From SVFI01 sp045535935 (GTDB taxonomy: Bacteria; Bacillota; Clostridia; Lachnospirales; Lachnospiraceae): 51,829 bases of DNA. Positions 33,554 to 41,286 of the stretch are shown here, piece by piece. The stretch spans positions 1 to 51,829 of the forward strand of contig JAZSMO010000002.1 of NCBI GenBank assembly GCA_045535935.1. Direction: 5' to 3'. The notes under the pieces were generated by a model. It made no database searches and was not told the origin of the DNA. It worked only from the letters and a program-made list of their open reading frames with translations. A program made the translations under genes and the position numbers. Numbering within the stretch: the stretch's first letter is position 1; the number at the start of each line of letters is the position of its first letter.

Positions 33554-34609
33554 ATGGAAAACCAAATTAAGCCACACAAACGCCGGGTGCGCTACAAGGG
33601 AACGCACCCGCGCAGTTTTCACGAAAAATACAAAGAGCATAATCCGGAGAAATACGCAGATACCATAGAAAAAGTCATCCGAAAGGGCAGTACCCCGGCG
33701 GGAATGCACATTTCCATCTGCGTCACTGAAATTCTTGATTTCCTGCAGATTAAGCCGGGACAAAAAGGTCTGGATGCGACGCTGGGTTACGGCGGGCACA
33801 CAAAGGAAATGCTCAAATGCCTGGAAGGGAATGGACATATCTACGGTCTGGATGTGGATCCGATTGAGATTGAAAAGACAACGAAGCGCCTGCGTGAGCA
33901 GGGGTTCGGTGAGGATGTGCTGACGGTCATAAAGACAAACTTTGCAAATCTCGGCGAGGTGGCAAAACAGCATGGACCGTTTGATTTCATTTTGGCGGAT
34001 CTCGGCGTATCGTCCATGCAGATCGACAATCCGGAGCGCGGTTTTTCTTACAAAATTGACGGACCGCTGGATCTCAGACTGAACCCGCACGAGGGTACAA
34101 GTGCGGCGGACCGGCTCCTCGAAATTACGGAGGAGGAATTTGCATGGATGATGATAGAAAATTCCGATGAGCCGTATGCGAATGAGATTGCGGCTACGGT
34201 GATGCGTGAAATCCGCTGCGGCAAAAAAGTGGATACGACGACGCGGCTTCGGGAGCTGATAGAGAAAGCTTTGATAAAACTTCCGGAGAAAGAGCGGAAA
34301 GAGGCGGTTAAAAAATCGTGCCAGCGGACATTTCAGGCACTCCGTATTGATGTGAACAGTGAATTTGAAGTGCTGTATGCATTTTTGGATGCACTTCCGG
34401 AGGCACTTGCACCGGGAGGAAGGGCAGCGATTTTGACGTTCCACTCCGGAGAAGACCGACTGGTAAAGAAGTCATTTAAACAGTTGAAAAAACAGGGCGT
34501 CTATGCAGAGGTGGCAGACGATGTGATTCGTCCGAGCGCGCAGGAATGTGCCATGAATCCGCGTGCGAAATCGACCAAGATGCGTTGGGCAGTCAAGGCA
34601 GAGATATAG
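33554..34609 (+). CDS. RsmH-like 16S rRNA (cytosine-N4)-methyltransferase paralogue
   Basis: This 351-residue class I methyltransferase of the RsmH (MraW) family has the SAM site LDATLGYGGHT (about residues 75-85), the catalytic DLGVSSMQIDNPERGFSYKIDGPLDLR and GGRAAILTFHSGEDRLVK. Canonical RsmH starts near HIPVLL and lies in the dcw cluster. This one has a basic extension (KPHKRRVRYKGTHPRSFHEKY) and replaces HIPVLL with HISICVTE, and it lies next to unrelated genes, so it is likely a second copy. Many Clostridia carry such an extra RsmH. A terminator follows. Confidence 0.9.
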   Translation: MENQIKPHKRRVRYKGTHPRSFHEKYKEHNPEKYADTIEKVIRKGSTPAGMHISICVTEILDFLQIKPGQKGLDATLGYGGHTKEMLKCLEGNGHIYGLDVDPIEIEKTTKRLREQGFGEDVLTVIKTNFANLGEVAKQHGPFDFILADLGVSSMQIDNPERGFSYKIDGPLDLRLNPHEGTSAADRLLEITEEEFAWMMIENSDEPYANEIAATVMREIRCGKKVDTTTRLRELIEKALIKLPEKERKEAVKKSCQRTFQALRIDVNSEFEVLYAFLDALPEALAPGGRAAILTFHSGEDRLVKKSFKQLKKQGVYAEVADDVIRPSAQECAMNPRAKSTKMRWAVKAEI

Positions 34610-34616
34610 AAAAAAC

Positions 34617-34647
34617 AAAAGGTTACGATGTTTTGTCGTAACCTTTT
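34617..34647. terminator. Bidirectional terminator
   Basis: A 12-bp perfect stem AAAAGGTTACGA (34617-34628) / TCGTAACCTTTT (34636-34647) lies between converging genes and serves both. Confidence 0.92.
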
Positions 34648-34669
34648 TTGTCGGTCCATATTTTGTTAT

Positions 34670-36070
34670 TTACAATAATTTCCGAAGTCCTTTCGGATAA
34701 TGATTTTTCATAATACCTCCGGCTAACTTTCCCCAGCCGAGGCTGTAACCGTCGAGGCAAATGAGATACCAGCCTTTTTCGCCGTCCAAAGGAAAGGTCT
34801 GACCGGCAATGAAATTGCAGGCAGTGCAATAATCTGATTCCACGCCACTGGTTAACATAACTTTGTGACAAACATCCTCCGGACGCAGCGTCAGTGCTAA
34901 AGCATGTGACGGCTCGAAACGGTTCTTTACAAGAGTTCCCAGATGAAGCCCCGGACGAAGGACGCGAAGTCCGGAAAGGGACGGTGCATGATCGGGAAGC
35001 AGATAAATCTGGTCGCCGAACAGCGCAAGATTTCCGGAGAGAGTCCGGGTCAGAGTATTTTGTAAGAATTCTTCCAGTCCGCTTAAGTCGAGACCGGAGG
35101 AATTTTGTTTTTTCTTTTTCTTTTTTTCATTGGACGACAGCGTTTTCAAACAATTATCCTGCAGGCAGTAAGTGCAGCCGTTGCCGGACGCGTTGTTTGC
35201 ATGTGGCACAGGGGCAGGAGATCCGGCTTTTTTCAGCACGGCAACAAAATGCCCTTCGCCGTTTATTTTGTGCGGCCAAAGCCTTTTTTGCTCGATGACT
35301 TCGTACTCCGGATATTTTTCGGTAAAACGCTGAATACTTCCTTCATTTTCTGCCACAGCGAAGGTGCAGGTCGAATAAACAAGCGTTCCGCCGGGGCGCA
35401 GCATGTGGTGTGCGCAATCTAAAATTTCATCCTGGCGGTCTGCGCACATCTGCACATTTTCAAGGCTCCACTGCGCTCTGGCTTCTTCGTTTTTGCGGAA
35501 CATGCCCTCGCCGGAACACGGTGCGTCTACCATGATACGGTCAAAATAAAGTGGGAAGCGGGCCAGGAGAGTTTGCGGAGGCTCACTTGTGACAATGGCA
35601 TTTTGTACGCCCATGCGCTCCATGTTTTCGGATAATATTTTTGCCCGGGTAGGATGAATCTCGTTGCTGATGAGAATTCCCTGCTGTTGCATGGCGGAGG
35701 CAATCTGTGTGCTTTTGCCGCCCGGAGCAGCGCATAAGTCCAGAACGCGTTCTCCCGGCTGCGCATCGAGAAGAGCAGCGGGCATCATGGCGCTCGGTTC
35801 TTGAATGTAGTAGACGCCGGCCTCGTGATACGGATGTTTGCCCGGACGAAGCGTCTCGGGATAGTAGAAACCGTCACAGGTCCAGGTCACGGGAGAAAGC
35901 TCGCCGGAAAAGGCACAGCCGGATAAGAAATCTTCGACGGTCCCTTTCAGGCGATTTACCCGGAATGCCTGGTAATTGGTATTTTCATAGCTCTGCAGAA
36001 AAGCGGGGAATTCGTCGCCGAGCATATCCTGCATGCGGTCGGTAAAATCTTTTGGTAATGAGAGAGACAT
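34670..36070 (-). CDS. RsmB/NOP-family rRNA 5-cytosine methyltransferase (RsmF-like)
   Basis: This 466-residue enzyme methylates C5 of cytosine in rRNA. The SAM motif DLCAAPGGKSTQIA and the two catalytic cysteines in VDAPCSGEGMFRK and YSTCTF are intact. The C-terminal extension from about residue 305 (after the Lys-rich linker KKKKKQNSS) resembles the RsmF-type PUA-like domain ending GWGKLAGGIMKNHYPKGLRK. The start at 36070 is set by AAAAGGAG just upstream; the in-frame ATG at 36103 has no such site. It is convergent with the RsmH paralogue, so two rRNA methyltransferases sit together. Confidence 0.92.
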   Translation of the reverse strand: MSLSLPKDFTDRMQDMLGDEFPAFLQSYENTNYQAFRVNRLKGTVEDFLSGCAFSGELSPVTWTCDGFYYPETLRPGKHPYHEAGVYYIQEPSAMMPAALLDAQPGERVLDLCAAPGGKSTQIASAMQQQGILISNEIHPTRAKILSENMERMGVQNAIVTSEPPQTLLARFPLYFDRIMVDAPCSGEGMFRKNEEARAQWSLENVQMCADRQDEILDCAHHMLRPGGTLVYSTCTFAVAENEGSIQRFTEKYPEYEVIEQKRLWPHKINGEGHFVAVLKKAGSPAPVPHANNASGNGCTYCLQDNCLKTLSSNEKKKKKKQNSSGLDLSGLEEFLQNTLTRTLSGNLALFGDQIYLLPDHAPSLSGLRVLRPGLHLGTLVKNRFEPSHALALTLRPEDVCHKVMLTSGVESDYCTACNFIAGQTFPLDGEKGWYLICLDGYSLGWGKLAGGIMKNHYPKGLRKLL

Positions 36071-36171
36071 AGTACACTCCTTTTGTTTGGTCTTGCATCG
36101 CAATTAAAAGAATTATATACTTTTTGTGGGATGCCTTCAAGCATCAGTACAGGAAATATGAGGAAAAGAAT

Positions 36172-37092
36172 ATGATATACACAGTGACATTAAATCCGTC
36201 CATAGATTATGTGGTGCAGATTGCGGATTTTCGAAGCGGAAAATTAAACCGCACACAGAATGAGTTTTTTCTGCCGGGAGGAAAAGGAAACAACGTGTCC
36301 ATGGTATTGGAAAATCTGGGAGTTGAGAGTACAGCGCTTGGTTTTGCCGCAGGTTTTACCGGAAGTGAAATAGAGTCCATGTTGCAGCAAAGGGGGATTC
36401 ATACAGACTACATCCGGTTACCGGAGGGTAATTCCAGAGTCAACGTCAAACTGCATAGTATTTCCAATGCCTGTGAGACAGAGGTGAACGGAAACGGTCC
36501 GGATATTCCGGAGGATGCTCTTGAAAAGTTGATAAAAAAATTGGGTAAGCTGAAAAAAGGAGATACGGTTGTTTTGGCAGGAAGCATTCCGGCTACGGTA
36601 CGCGACACGATTTATGAGGAAATATGCATGAGCCTTTCGGGGAGTGATGTCAGAATCGTTGTGGATGCGGAGAAGCGATTGCTGGAAAGGGTACTGAAAT
36701 ATCGGCCGTTTCTTGTAAAGCCGAACCACCATGAATTGGGTGAGATCTTTGGCGTGGATTTGCAGACAAAGGAAGATGCTGCTTTTTATGCGGGAAAGCT
36801 TAAAGAAATGGGGGCGCGCAACGTAATCGTTTCCATGGCGCAGGACGGAGCGGTGTTTGTCGGAGAGCAGGAGAAAACGGTTCTTATGGAGGCGCCGAAG
36901 GGCAATGTGATCAATTCCGTGGGCGCGGGGGATTCCATGGTAGCCGGATTTCTGGCCGGACTTGACCGGGGACAGAGCTTTGAAGAAGCGTTCCGGTTTG
37001 CGGTTTACTGCGGTAGTGCCTGTGCCTTTGTGCAGGGACTTCCGACGGCGGAAGAGATAGAAAAAATCAGGGAAGAAAGTGAAGGAAAATAA
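36172..37092 (+). CDS. fruK: 1-phosphofructokinase (PfkB/ribokinase family)
   Basis: This 306-residue PfkB-type sugar kinase has the FruK/LacC-style N-terminus MIYTVTLNPSIDYVV, the substrate block FFLPGGKGNNVS and the catalytic GAGDSMVAGFL (about residues 250-260). KPNHHELGEIFGV is typical of fructose-1-phosphate kinases. No fruR or PTS gene is adjacent, so tagatose-6-phosphate kinase remains possible. The start at 36172 follows GAGGAAAAG. The aminopeptidase gene follows after 3 nt. Confidence 0.88.
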   Translation: MIYTVTLNPSIDYVVQIADFRSGKLNRTQNEFFLPGGKGNNVSMVLENLGVESTALGFAAGFTGSEIESMLQQRGIHTDYIRLPEGNSRVNVKLHSISNACETEVNGNGPDIPEDALEKLIKKLGKLKKGDTVVLAGSIPATVRDTIYEEICMSLSGSDVRIVVDAEKRLLERVLKYRPFLVKPNHHELGEIFGVDLQTKEDAAFYAGKLKEMGARNVIVSMAQDGAVFVGEQEKTVLMEAPKGNVINSVGAGDSMVAGFLAGLDRGQSFEEAFRFAVYCGSACAFVQGLPTAEEIEKIREESEGK

Positions 37093-37095
37093 GCA

Positions 37096-38367
37096 ATGCA
37101 TAAGGATTTTTTTGAGTTTATGGAAAACAGTACAACTGCATTTCAGGCAGTTGCACAGATGGCGAAGCGTCTCGACGAGGCAGGATACGAAAGATTGCAG
37201 GAACAGGATACGTGGAATGTTGTGCCGGGGGATAAAAAATATGTCATCCGCAACGATTCTTCGCTGATTGCATTTTCGGTTCCGGAAAATGCAGAGGGAA
37301 TGAAAGGGTTTCACATGGTATGTGCCCACAGTGATTCCCCGTGCTTTAAATTGAAGGAAAATCCGTGCATGACGGTGGAAGACAGTTACCTGAAGCTAAA
37401 TGTGGAAAATTACGGCGGAATGATCAAGGAAAGCTGGTTTGACCGCCCGCTGTCCCTTGCAGGAAGAGTCGTTGTCCGCAAAAAAGGATTGGAGCTTGAG
37501 ACAAAGCTGATTGATTTGAAAAAACCGCTTTTTATCATTCCTTCTCTTGCGGTGCATATGAAGCGCGGAAAGGAAAAAGACGGGGAAATCAACACCCAGC
37601 TTCATCTTTTGCCGCTGGCGGGGACTTTGACGGATAAGAATGCGCTGTCAAAGCTTATTGCAGAAACAGCAGGGGCACAGCCGGAAGATATTCTCGGAAG
37701 CGATCTTTATGTATATCCGACAGAGAAACCGGTGCTTATGGGAATGGAAGATGATCTCATCGGTTCACCGCGACTGGATGATTTGGAATGTGTTTACTGT
37801 GGTTTGACCGCGCTATTGGAAAGTGCACCGAAGGATAAGATCGCTGTGCTGGCTGTTTTCGACAACGAGGAGGTCGGCAGCCAGACTATGCAGGGAGCGG
37901 CCTCTGATTTTCTGTTGACGGTGCTTCAAAGAATCGCAGGGTCTCTTGGAGCAGACCTGCTACCGCTTCTGGCGGGAAGTTTTCTTGTCAGTGCGGACAA
38001 TGCCCACGGATTGCATCCGAATTACACGGACAAAGCAGATCCGACCAACCGCCCGGTGCTGAACAAAGGAATTGTCATCAAGTACCACGGGGCGCAGAAA
38101 TATACGACAAGTGCTTATTCCGGAGCTTACGTGAAGGCACTTTGCGACAGGGAGAAGATCCCGTACCAGACTTATCACAACCGCTCGGATATTGCCGGTG
38201 GTTCCACCCTCGGAAATATTGCACTGACAAGTGTGTCAGTTCCGGCGGCGGATGTGGGATTGGCGCAGCTTGCCATGCATTCTGCTTTTGAGACAGCAGG
38301 GGCCGGGGATATGGAATATATGGTTCGCTTTATGAAAGCATTTTTTGAGGCAGAAACCGTTCAGTGA
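37096..38367 (+). CDS. M18 family aminopeptidase
   Basis: This 423-residue zinc aminopeptidase releases N-terminal residues from peptides in the cytosol. The metal ligands are seen in order: His in AHSDSPCFKLK, Asp in PRLDDLECVYCGL, the Glu pair in DNEEVGSQT, Asp in SADNAHGLHPNY and His in MHSAFETAG. GIVIKYHGAQKY matches the M18 active-site loop. The length is normal for the family. It overlaps the convergent GDPD gene by 7 bp. Confidence 0.94.
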   Translation: MHKDFFEFMENSTTAFQAVAQMAKRLDEAGYERLQEQDTWNVVPGDKKYVIRNDSSLIAFSVPENAEGMKGFHMVCAHSDSPCFKLKENPCMTVEDSYLKLNVENYGGMIKESWFDRPLSLAGRVVVRKKGLELETKLIDLKKPLFIIPSLAVHMKRGKEKDGEINTQLHLLPLAGTLTDKNALSKLIAETAGAQPEDILGSDLYVYPTEKPVLMGMEDDLIGSPRLDDLECVYCGLTALLESAPKDKIAVLAVFDNEEVGSQTMQGAASDFLLTVLQRIAGSLGADLLPLLAGSFLVSADNAHGLHPNYTDKADPTNRPVLNKGIVIKYHGAQKYTTSAYSGAYVKALCDREKIPYQTYHNRSDIAGGSTLGNIALTSVSVPAADVGLAQLAMHSAFETAGAGDMEYMVRFMKAFFEAETVQ

Positions 38368-39218
38368 TCGGCATAGATACAGCGCATGGCATACGATGGA
38401 TTATCAGTGATAATGCTGTCTGCGCCGAGTTGACACATGCGTCGTATTTCAGAATCGCTGTTGACGGTCCATGCATAGACAGATTGATTTCTTTGATGCG
38501 CATACCGGATGAGAGATAGCGAGAGCAAAGAAGAGCGGACGCTGATTCCGTCTACGTATTCTGGGGAGGGAACGACACCAGTGTGCGGAAAGAGAGAAAA
38601 GATGTCTCCGTACTTGTACGCCGCCAGATTTTTGTAGGAGGAGATCAGCAAAACAGTGTGGATATCAGGGTTGAGTTCCTTTATACATTTCAGAACAGAC
38701 GGATCTTGGGATGCAATTTCACAGTGATCACTTAAGTCGTATTTTTCTATGAGAGATACGACTTTTTCTTTTGCATCCGGGCTTTTTAAGTCCAGATGGA
38801 AACGGGCTTCGGGGTATAGACGTCTAAGACGGAGCACTTCCTCCAGCGTGCAGAGGGGAGAAACAGAGGAACTTTGAGAGGAATCTGCTTCCGGGGCTAA
38901 TTTTTTCAGCTCAAACACAGTCATTTCATCCACGCGGGAATTGTCGGAAAATATACGCTTTAAAGTGCTGTCATGGAATACAAGAGGAATCCGGTCTTTG
39001 GTGTTTTGAACGTCAAGTTCAATGCCGTCGGCGCCCTTTTGCAGCGCAAGCCGGAACGCAATTAAGGTGTTTTCCGGTGCGTGTGCGCAATCGCCCCGGT
39101 GTGCAATGACGTCCGGGGAGGCGGCGTTGCCGAACCAAAAACCAAGCAAGCCGAACTGAAAGCCGGCATAGATCAGGGAAAGGCTGAAAAATAGAAAGAG
39201 TGGGAAAAATTTTTTCAT
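38361..39218 (-). CDS. Glycerophosphodiester phosphodiesterase, membrane-anchored
   Basis: This 285-residue GDPD hydrolyses glycerophosphodiesters to glycerol-3-phosphate and an alcohol. A hydrophobic N-terminus (residues 3-30) anchors or exports it. The catalytic blocks are AHRGD, PENTLIAF, ADGIELDVQ, LVFHD and the C-terminal AWTVNSDSEI...GADSIITDNP, all intact. The start at 39218 has no clear ribosome site. It may recycle lipid or teichoic-acid turnover products. Confidence 0.93.
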   Translation of the reverse strand: MKKFFPLFLFFSLSLIYAGFQFGLLGFWFGNAASPDVIAHRGDCAHAPENTLIAFRLALQKGADGIELDVQNTKDRIPLVFHDSTLKRIFSDNSRVDEMTVFELKKLAPEADSSQSSSVSPLCTLEEVLRLRRLYPEARFHLDLKSPDAKEKVVSLIEKYDLSDHCEIASQDPSVLKCIKELNPDIHTVLLISSYKNLAAYKYGDIFSLFPHTGVVPSPEYVDGISVRSSLLSLSLIRYAHQRNQSVYAWTVNSDSEIRRMCQLGADSIITDNPSYAMRCIYADH

Positions 39219-39341
39219 GGAATAATTGTCTGCAGTTTGAGAAAAATGTATGCAAAAGAGAAATTACTACTGTTTTTCATGCCGTGTTTGATGTAATATA
39301 TAAGTTAGTAAACAAAGTATGGAAATTTAAGGAGGAAAATA

Positions 39342-39944
39342 ATGGCGAAGAATCCGATGAACAATTTTTCATACGGGCTGTTTGTGCTGACGGCAAGAGA
39401 TGGTGCAAAGGACAACGGATGCATTATCAATACTGCCATGCAGGTGACAAGCAATCCGAATTACATTATGATTTCAGTAAATAAAAATAATTATACCCAC
39501 GATATGATTAAAAAGACGGGGGCTTTCAATCTCTCCGTTTTGTCTGAAAAAGCCACCTTTGATACCTTTAAACATTTTGGCTTTCAGAGCGGAAGAGATA
39601 CGGAAAAGCTGGTGGAAGTAGAGTTTTCGCGTGCGGCAAACGGAATTACTTACCTGCTTGGCGAAACCAATGCATATGTTTCCGGCAAAGTGATCTCTGA
39701 GACGGATACGCCGACGCATACCGTGTTTTTGGCACAGGTGACGCAGGCGCTGGTTCTTTCGGATGATCCGTCTGCTACCTATAGTTATTATCATAAAAAT
39801 ATCAAGCCGGCACCGCAAAAGGCGGAAAAGAAAAAAGGATTCATCTGTACGGTGTGCGGATATATTTATGAGGGAGATGTTTTGCCGGAGGATTTTATCT
39901 GTCCGCTCTGCAAACATCCGGCTTCTGATTTTAAACCATTATAA
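39342..39944 (+). CDS. High-molecular-weight rubredoxin (flavin reductase-rubredoxin fusion)
   Basis: This 200-residue fusion has residues 1-155 as a FMN-binding flavin reductase-like domain (NNFSYGLFVLTARDG, NPNYIMISVNKNNYTHDMI) and residues 163-200 as a rubredoxin with two Cys pairs (CTVC and CPLC) and the ICPLCKHPASDF end. Homologues pass electrons from NADH to flavodiiron proteins for O2 or NO detoxification in anaerobes. It is a single gene behind AAGGAGG. Confidence 0.94.
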   Translation: MAKNPMNNFSYGLFVLTARDGAKDNGCIINTAMQVTSNPNYIMISVNKNNYTHDMIKKTGAFNLSVLSEKATFDTFKHFGFQSGRDTEKLVEVEFSRAANGITYLLGETNAYVSGKVISETDTPTHTVFLAQVTQALVLSDDPSATYSYYHKNIKPAPQKAEKKKGFICTVCGYIYEGDVLPEDFICPLCKHPASDFKPL

Positions 39945-39961
39945 AATGTCCGGAGGAAATT

Positions 39962-41026
39962 ATGATACGTAAGAAAATAACAGCGGTACTGACGGTCGGT
40001 ATATGGATGAGTTTGTGTCTGTTTGTGACAGGTTGCTCAAGCGAAACACCGAAAATCAATGAAGGTATGGCTGCAGTGGAAAAACTGGATTACAACGGTG
40101 CGCTTGCCCTGTTTGAGCAGGCAATCGTCGAAAAAGAAGATATGGAACTGGCATATCGCGGGCAGGGGCTTTGTTATCTTGGGCTTACCGATTATGATCA
40201 GGCGATCGAATCTTTTGAGAAGGCGTTGTCGAATGCGGGGATGTTTGTCTCAGACACAGAGGTTGATATCAATTACTATCTTGCCATGGCCTACTATAAA
40301 AACGGAAATAATGCAGCAGCACTGGAGACACTTGATGCGATTGCAGGGATGCGGGAGAAGCAGGCAGAAGTATACTATCTTCGGGGAATGATTAAGATGG
40401 AAAACGGAGAGTATGAGAGTGCGGTTTCTGATTTGGATATGGCATTGGCAAAGTCCAAAGGAGAAACCTCCATGACCATCCGGATTTACAGAGTGTTTGC
40501 GGATAACGGTTATGGAGAGGAAGGAAAAAGCTATTTGTCAATGGCGCTGAAGGATCATCTGGATTCCATGAGCGACTATGAAAAAGGAACCATATATTAT
40601 TATATGGAAGATTATGAAAATGCCAAAAGCTTTCTGGAGCAGGCAAAGAGTGACGAAGATAAAAATGCAACCGATATCATGTTGATGCTGGGTAAGACAT
40701 ATGAGCAGCTTGGGGATGTCAATTATGCGGCAAGTATCTACAGCCAGTATTTGGAAAATCACGGGGGCGATCCGGTTATCTACAATCAACTTGGATTATG
40801 TAAACTTGGCGCAGGAGAATACGAGGCGGCATTAAATGCCTTTAACAGCGGTCTGGCGATAGAGGAAAGCAATGATTACATACAGCAACTCCGCTTTAAT
40901 CAGATTGTTGCCTATGAATATCTCGGTGATTTTGAAAAGGCGTCTGCATTGATGAACGGATATTTGGAAAGCTATCCGGATGATGCGCAGGCAGTGAGAG
41001 AATATGAATTCCTGAAAACGCGATAA
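39962..41026 (+). CDS. TPR-repeat lipoprotein
   Basis: This 354-residue protein has a lipoprotein signal (residues 1-24, lipobox FVTGC with Cys25) and about eight tetratricopeptide repeats, for example DYDQAIESFEKAL, EYESAVSDLDMAL and EYEAALNAFNSGL. TPR units serve as protein-protein scaffolds at the cell surface. It starts 17 nt after the rubredoxin gene, with GGAGG. The partner is unknown. Confidence 0.92.
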   Translation: MIRKKITAVLTVGIWMSLCLFVTGCSSETPKINEGMAAVEKLDYNGALALFEQAIVEKEDMELAYRGQGLCYLGLTDYDQAIESFEKALSNAGMFVSDTEVDINYYLAMAYYKNGNNAAALETLDAIAGMREKQAEVYYLRGMIKMENGEYESAVSDLDMALAKSKGETSMTIRIYRVFADNGYGEEGKSYLSMALKDHLDSMSDYEKGTIYYYMEDYENAKSFLEQAKSDEDKNATDIMLMLGKTYEQLGDVNYAASIYSQYLENHGGDPVIYNQLGLCKLGAGEYEAALNAFNSGLAIEESNDYIQQLRFNQIVAYEYLGDFEKASALMNGYLESYPDDAQAVREYEFLKTR

Positions 41027-41094
41027 ATGTGAAAAAAAGCTTGAAAAATCGGAAAATATGCGTAAAAATCGACATATGACGCAAGTGTCATGAG

Positions 41095-41142
41095 ACACTA
41101 TATCTTGTGTTTACATAAGAATGTTAACATAAGATATAGTGT
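41095..41142 (+). promoter_or_regulatory. Tandem NrdR boxes upstream of nrdD
   Basis: Box 1, 41095-41110 (ACACTATATCTTGTGT), and box 2, 41127-41142 (ACATAAGATATAGTGT), each match the 16-bp NrdR consensus with one or two differences. Their starts are exactly 32 bp apart, three helical turns, the spacing NrdR needs. The two boxes are also mutually inverted and are followed by TTTTTTCTT, so the same sequence could act as a terminator for the lipoprotein gene. Confidence 0.85.
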
Positions 41143-41160
41143 TTTTTCTTGCCTTTTGTG

Positions 41161-41189
41161 TTGACTTTATATAGTGCGGATGCTACAAT
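41161..41189 (+). promoter_or_regulatory. Sigma-A promoter of nrdD
   Basis: TTGACT (41161-41166), a 17-bp spacer and TACAAT (41184-41189) lie just downstream of the NrdR boxes. A half-box-like TATATAGTG (41169-41177) overlaps the spacer. The transcript leader would be about 90 nt. Confidence 0.75.
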
Positions 41190-41286
41190 ATTTGTAATCG
41201 GCGTTTTAGTCGAAAAAGTTGACAATAATAATCTTATGTCAACCAACAAAAGGGTATGTAATGTAATATACGGAAAGGGAGATTTC

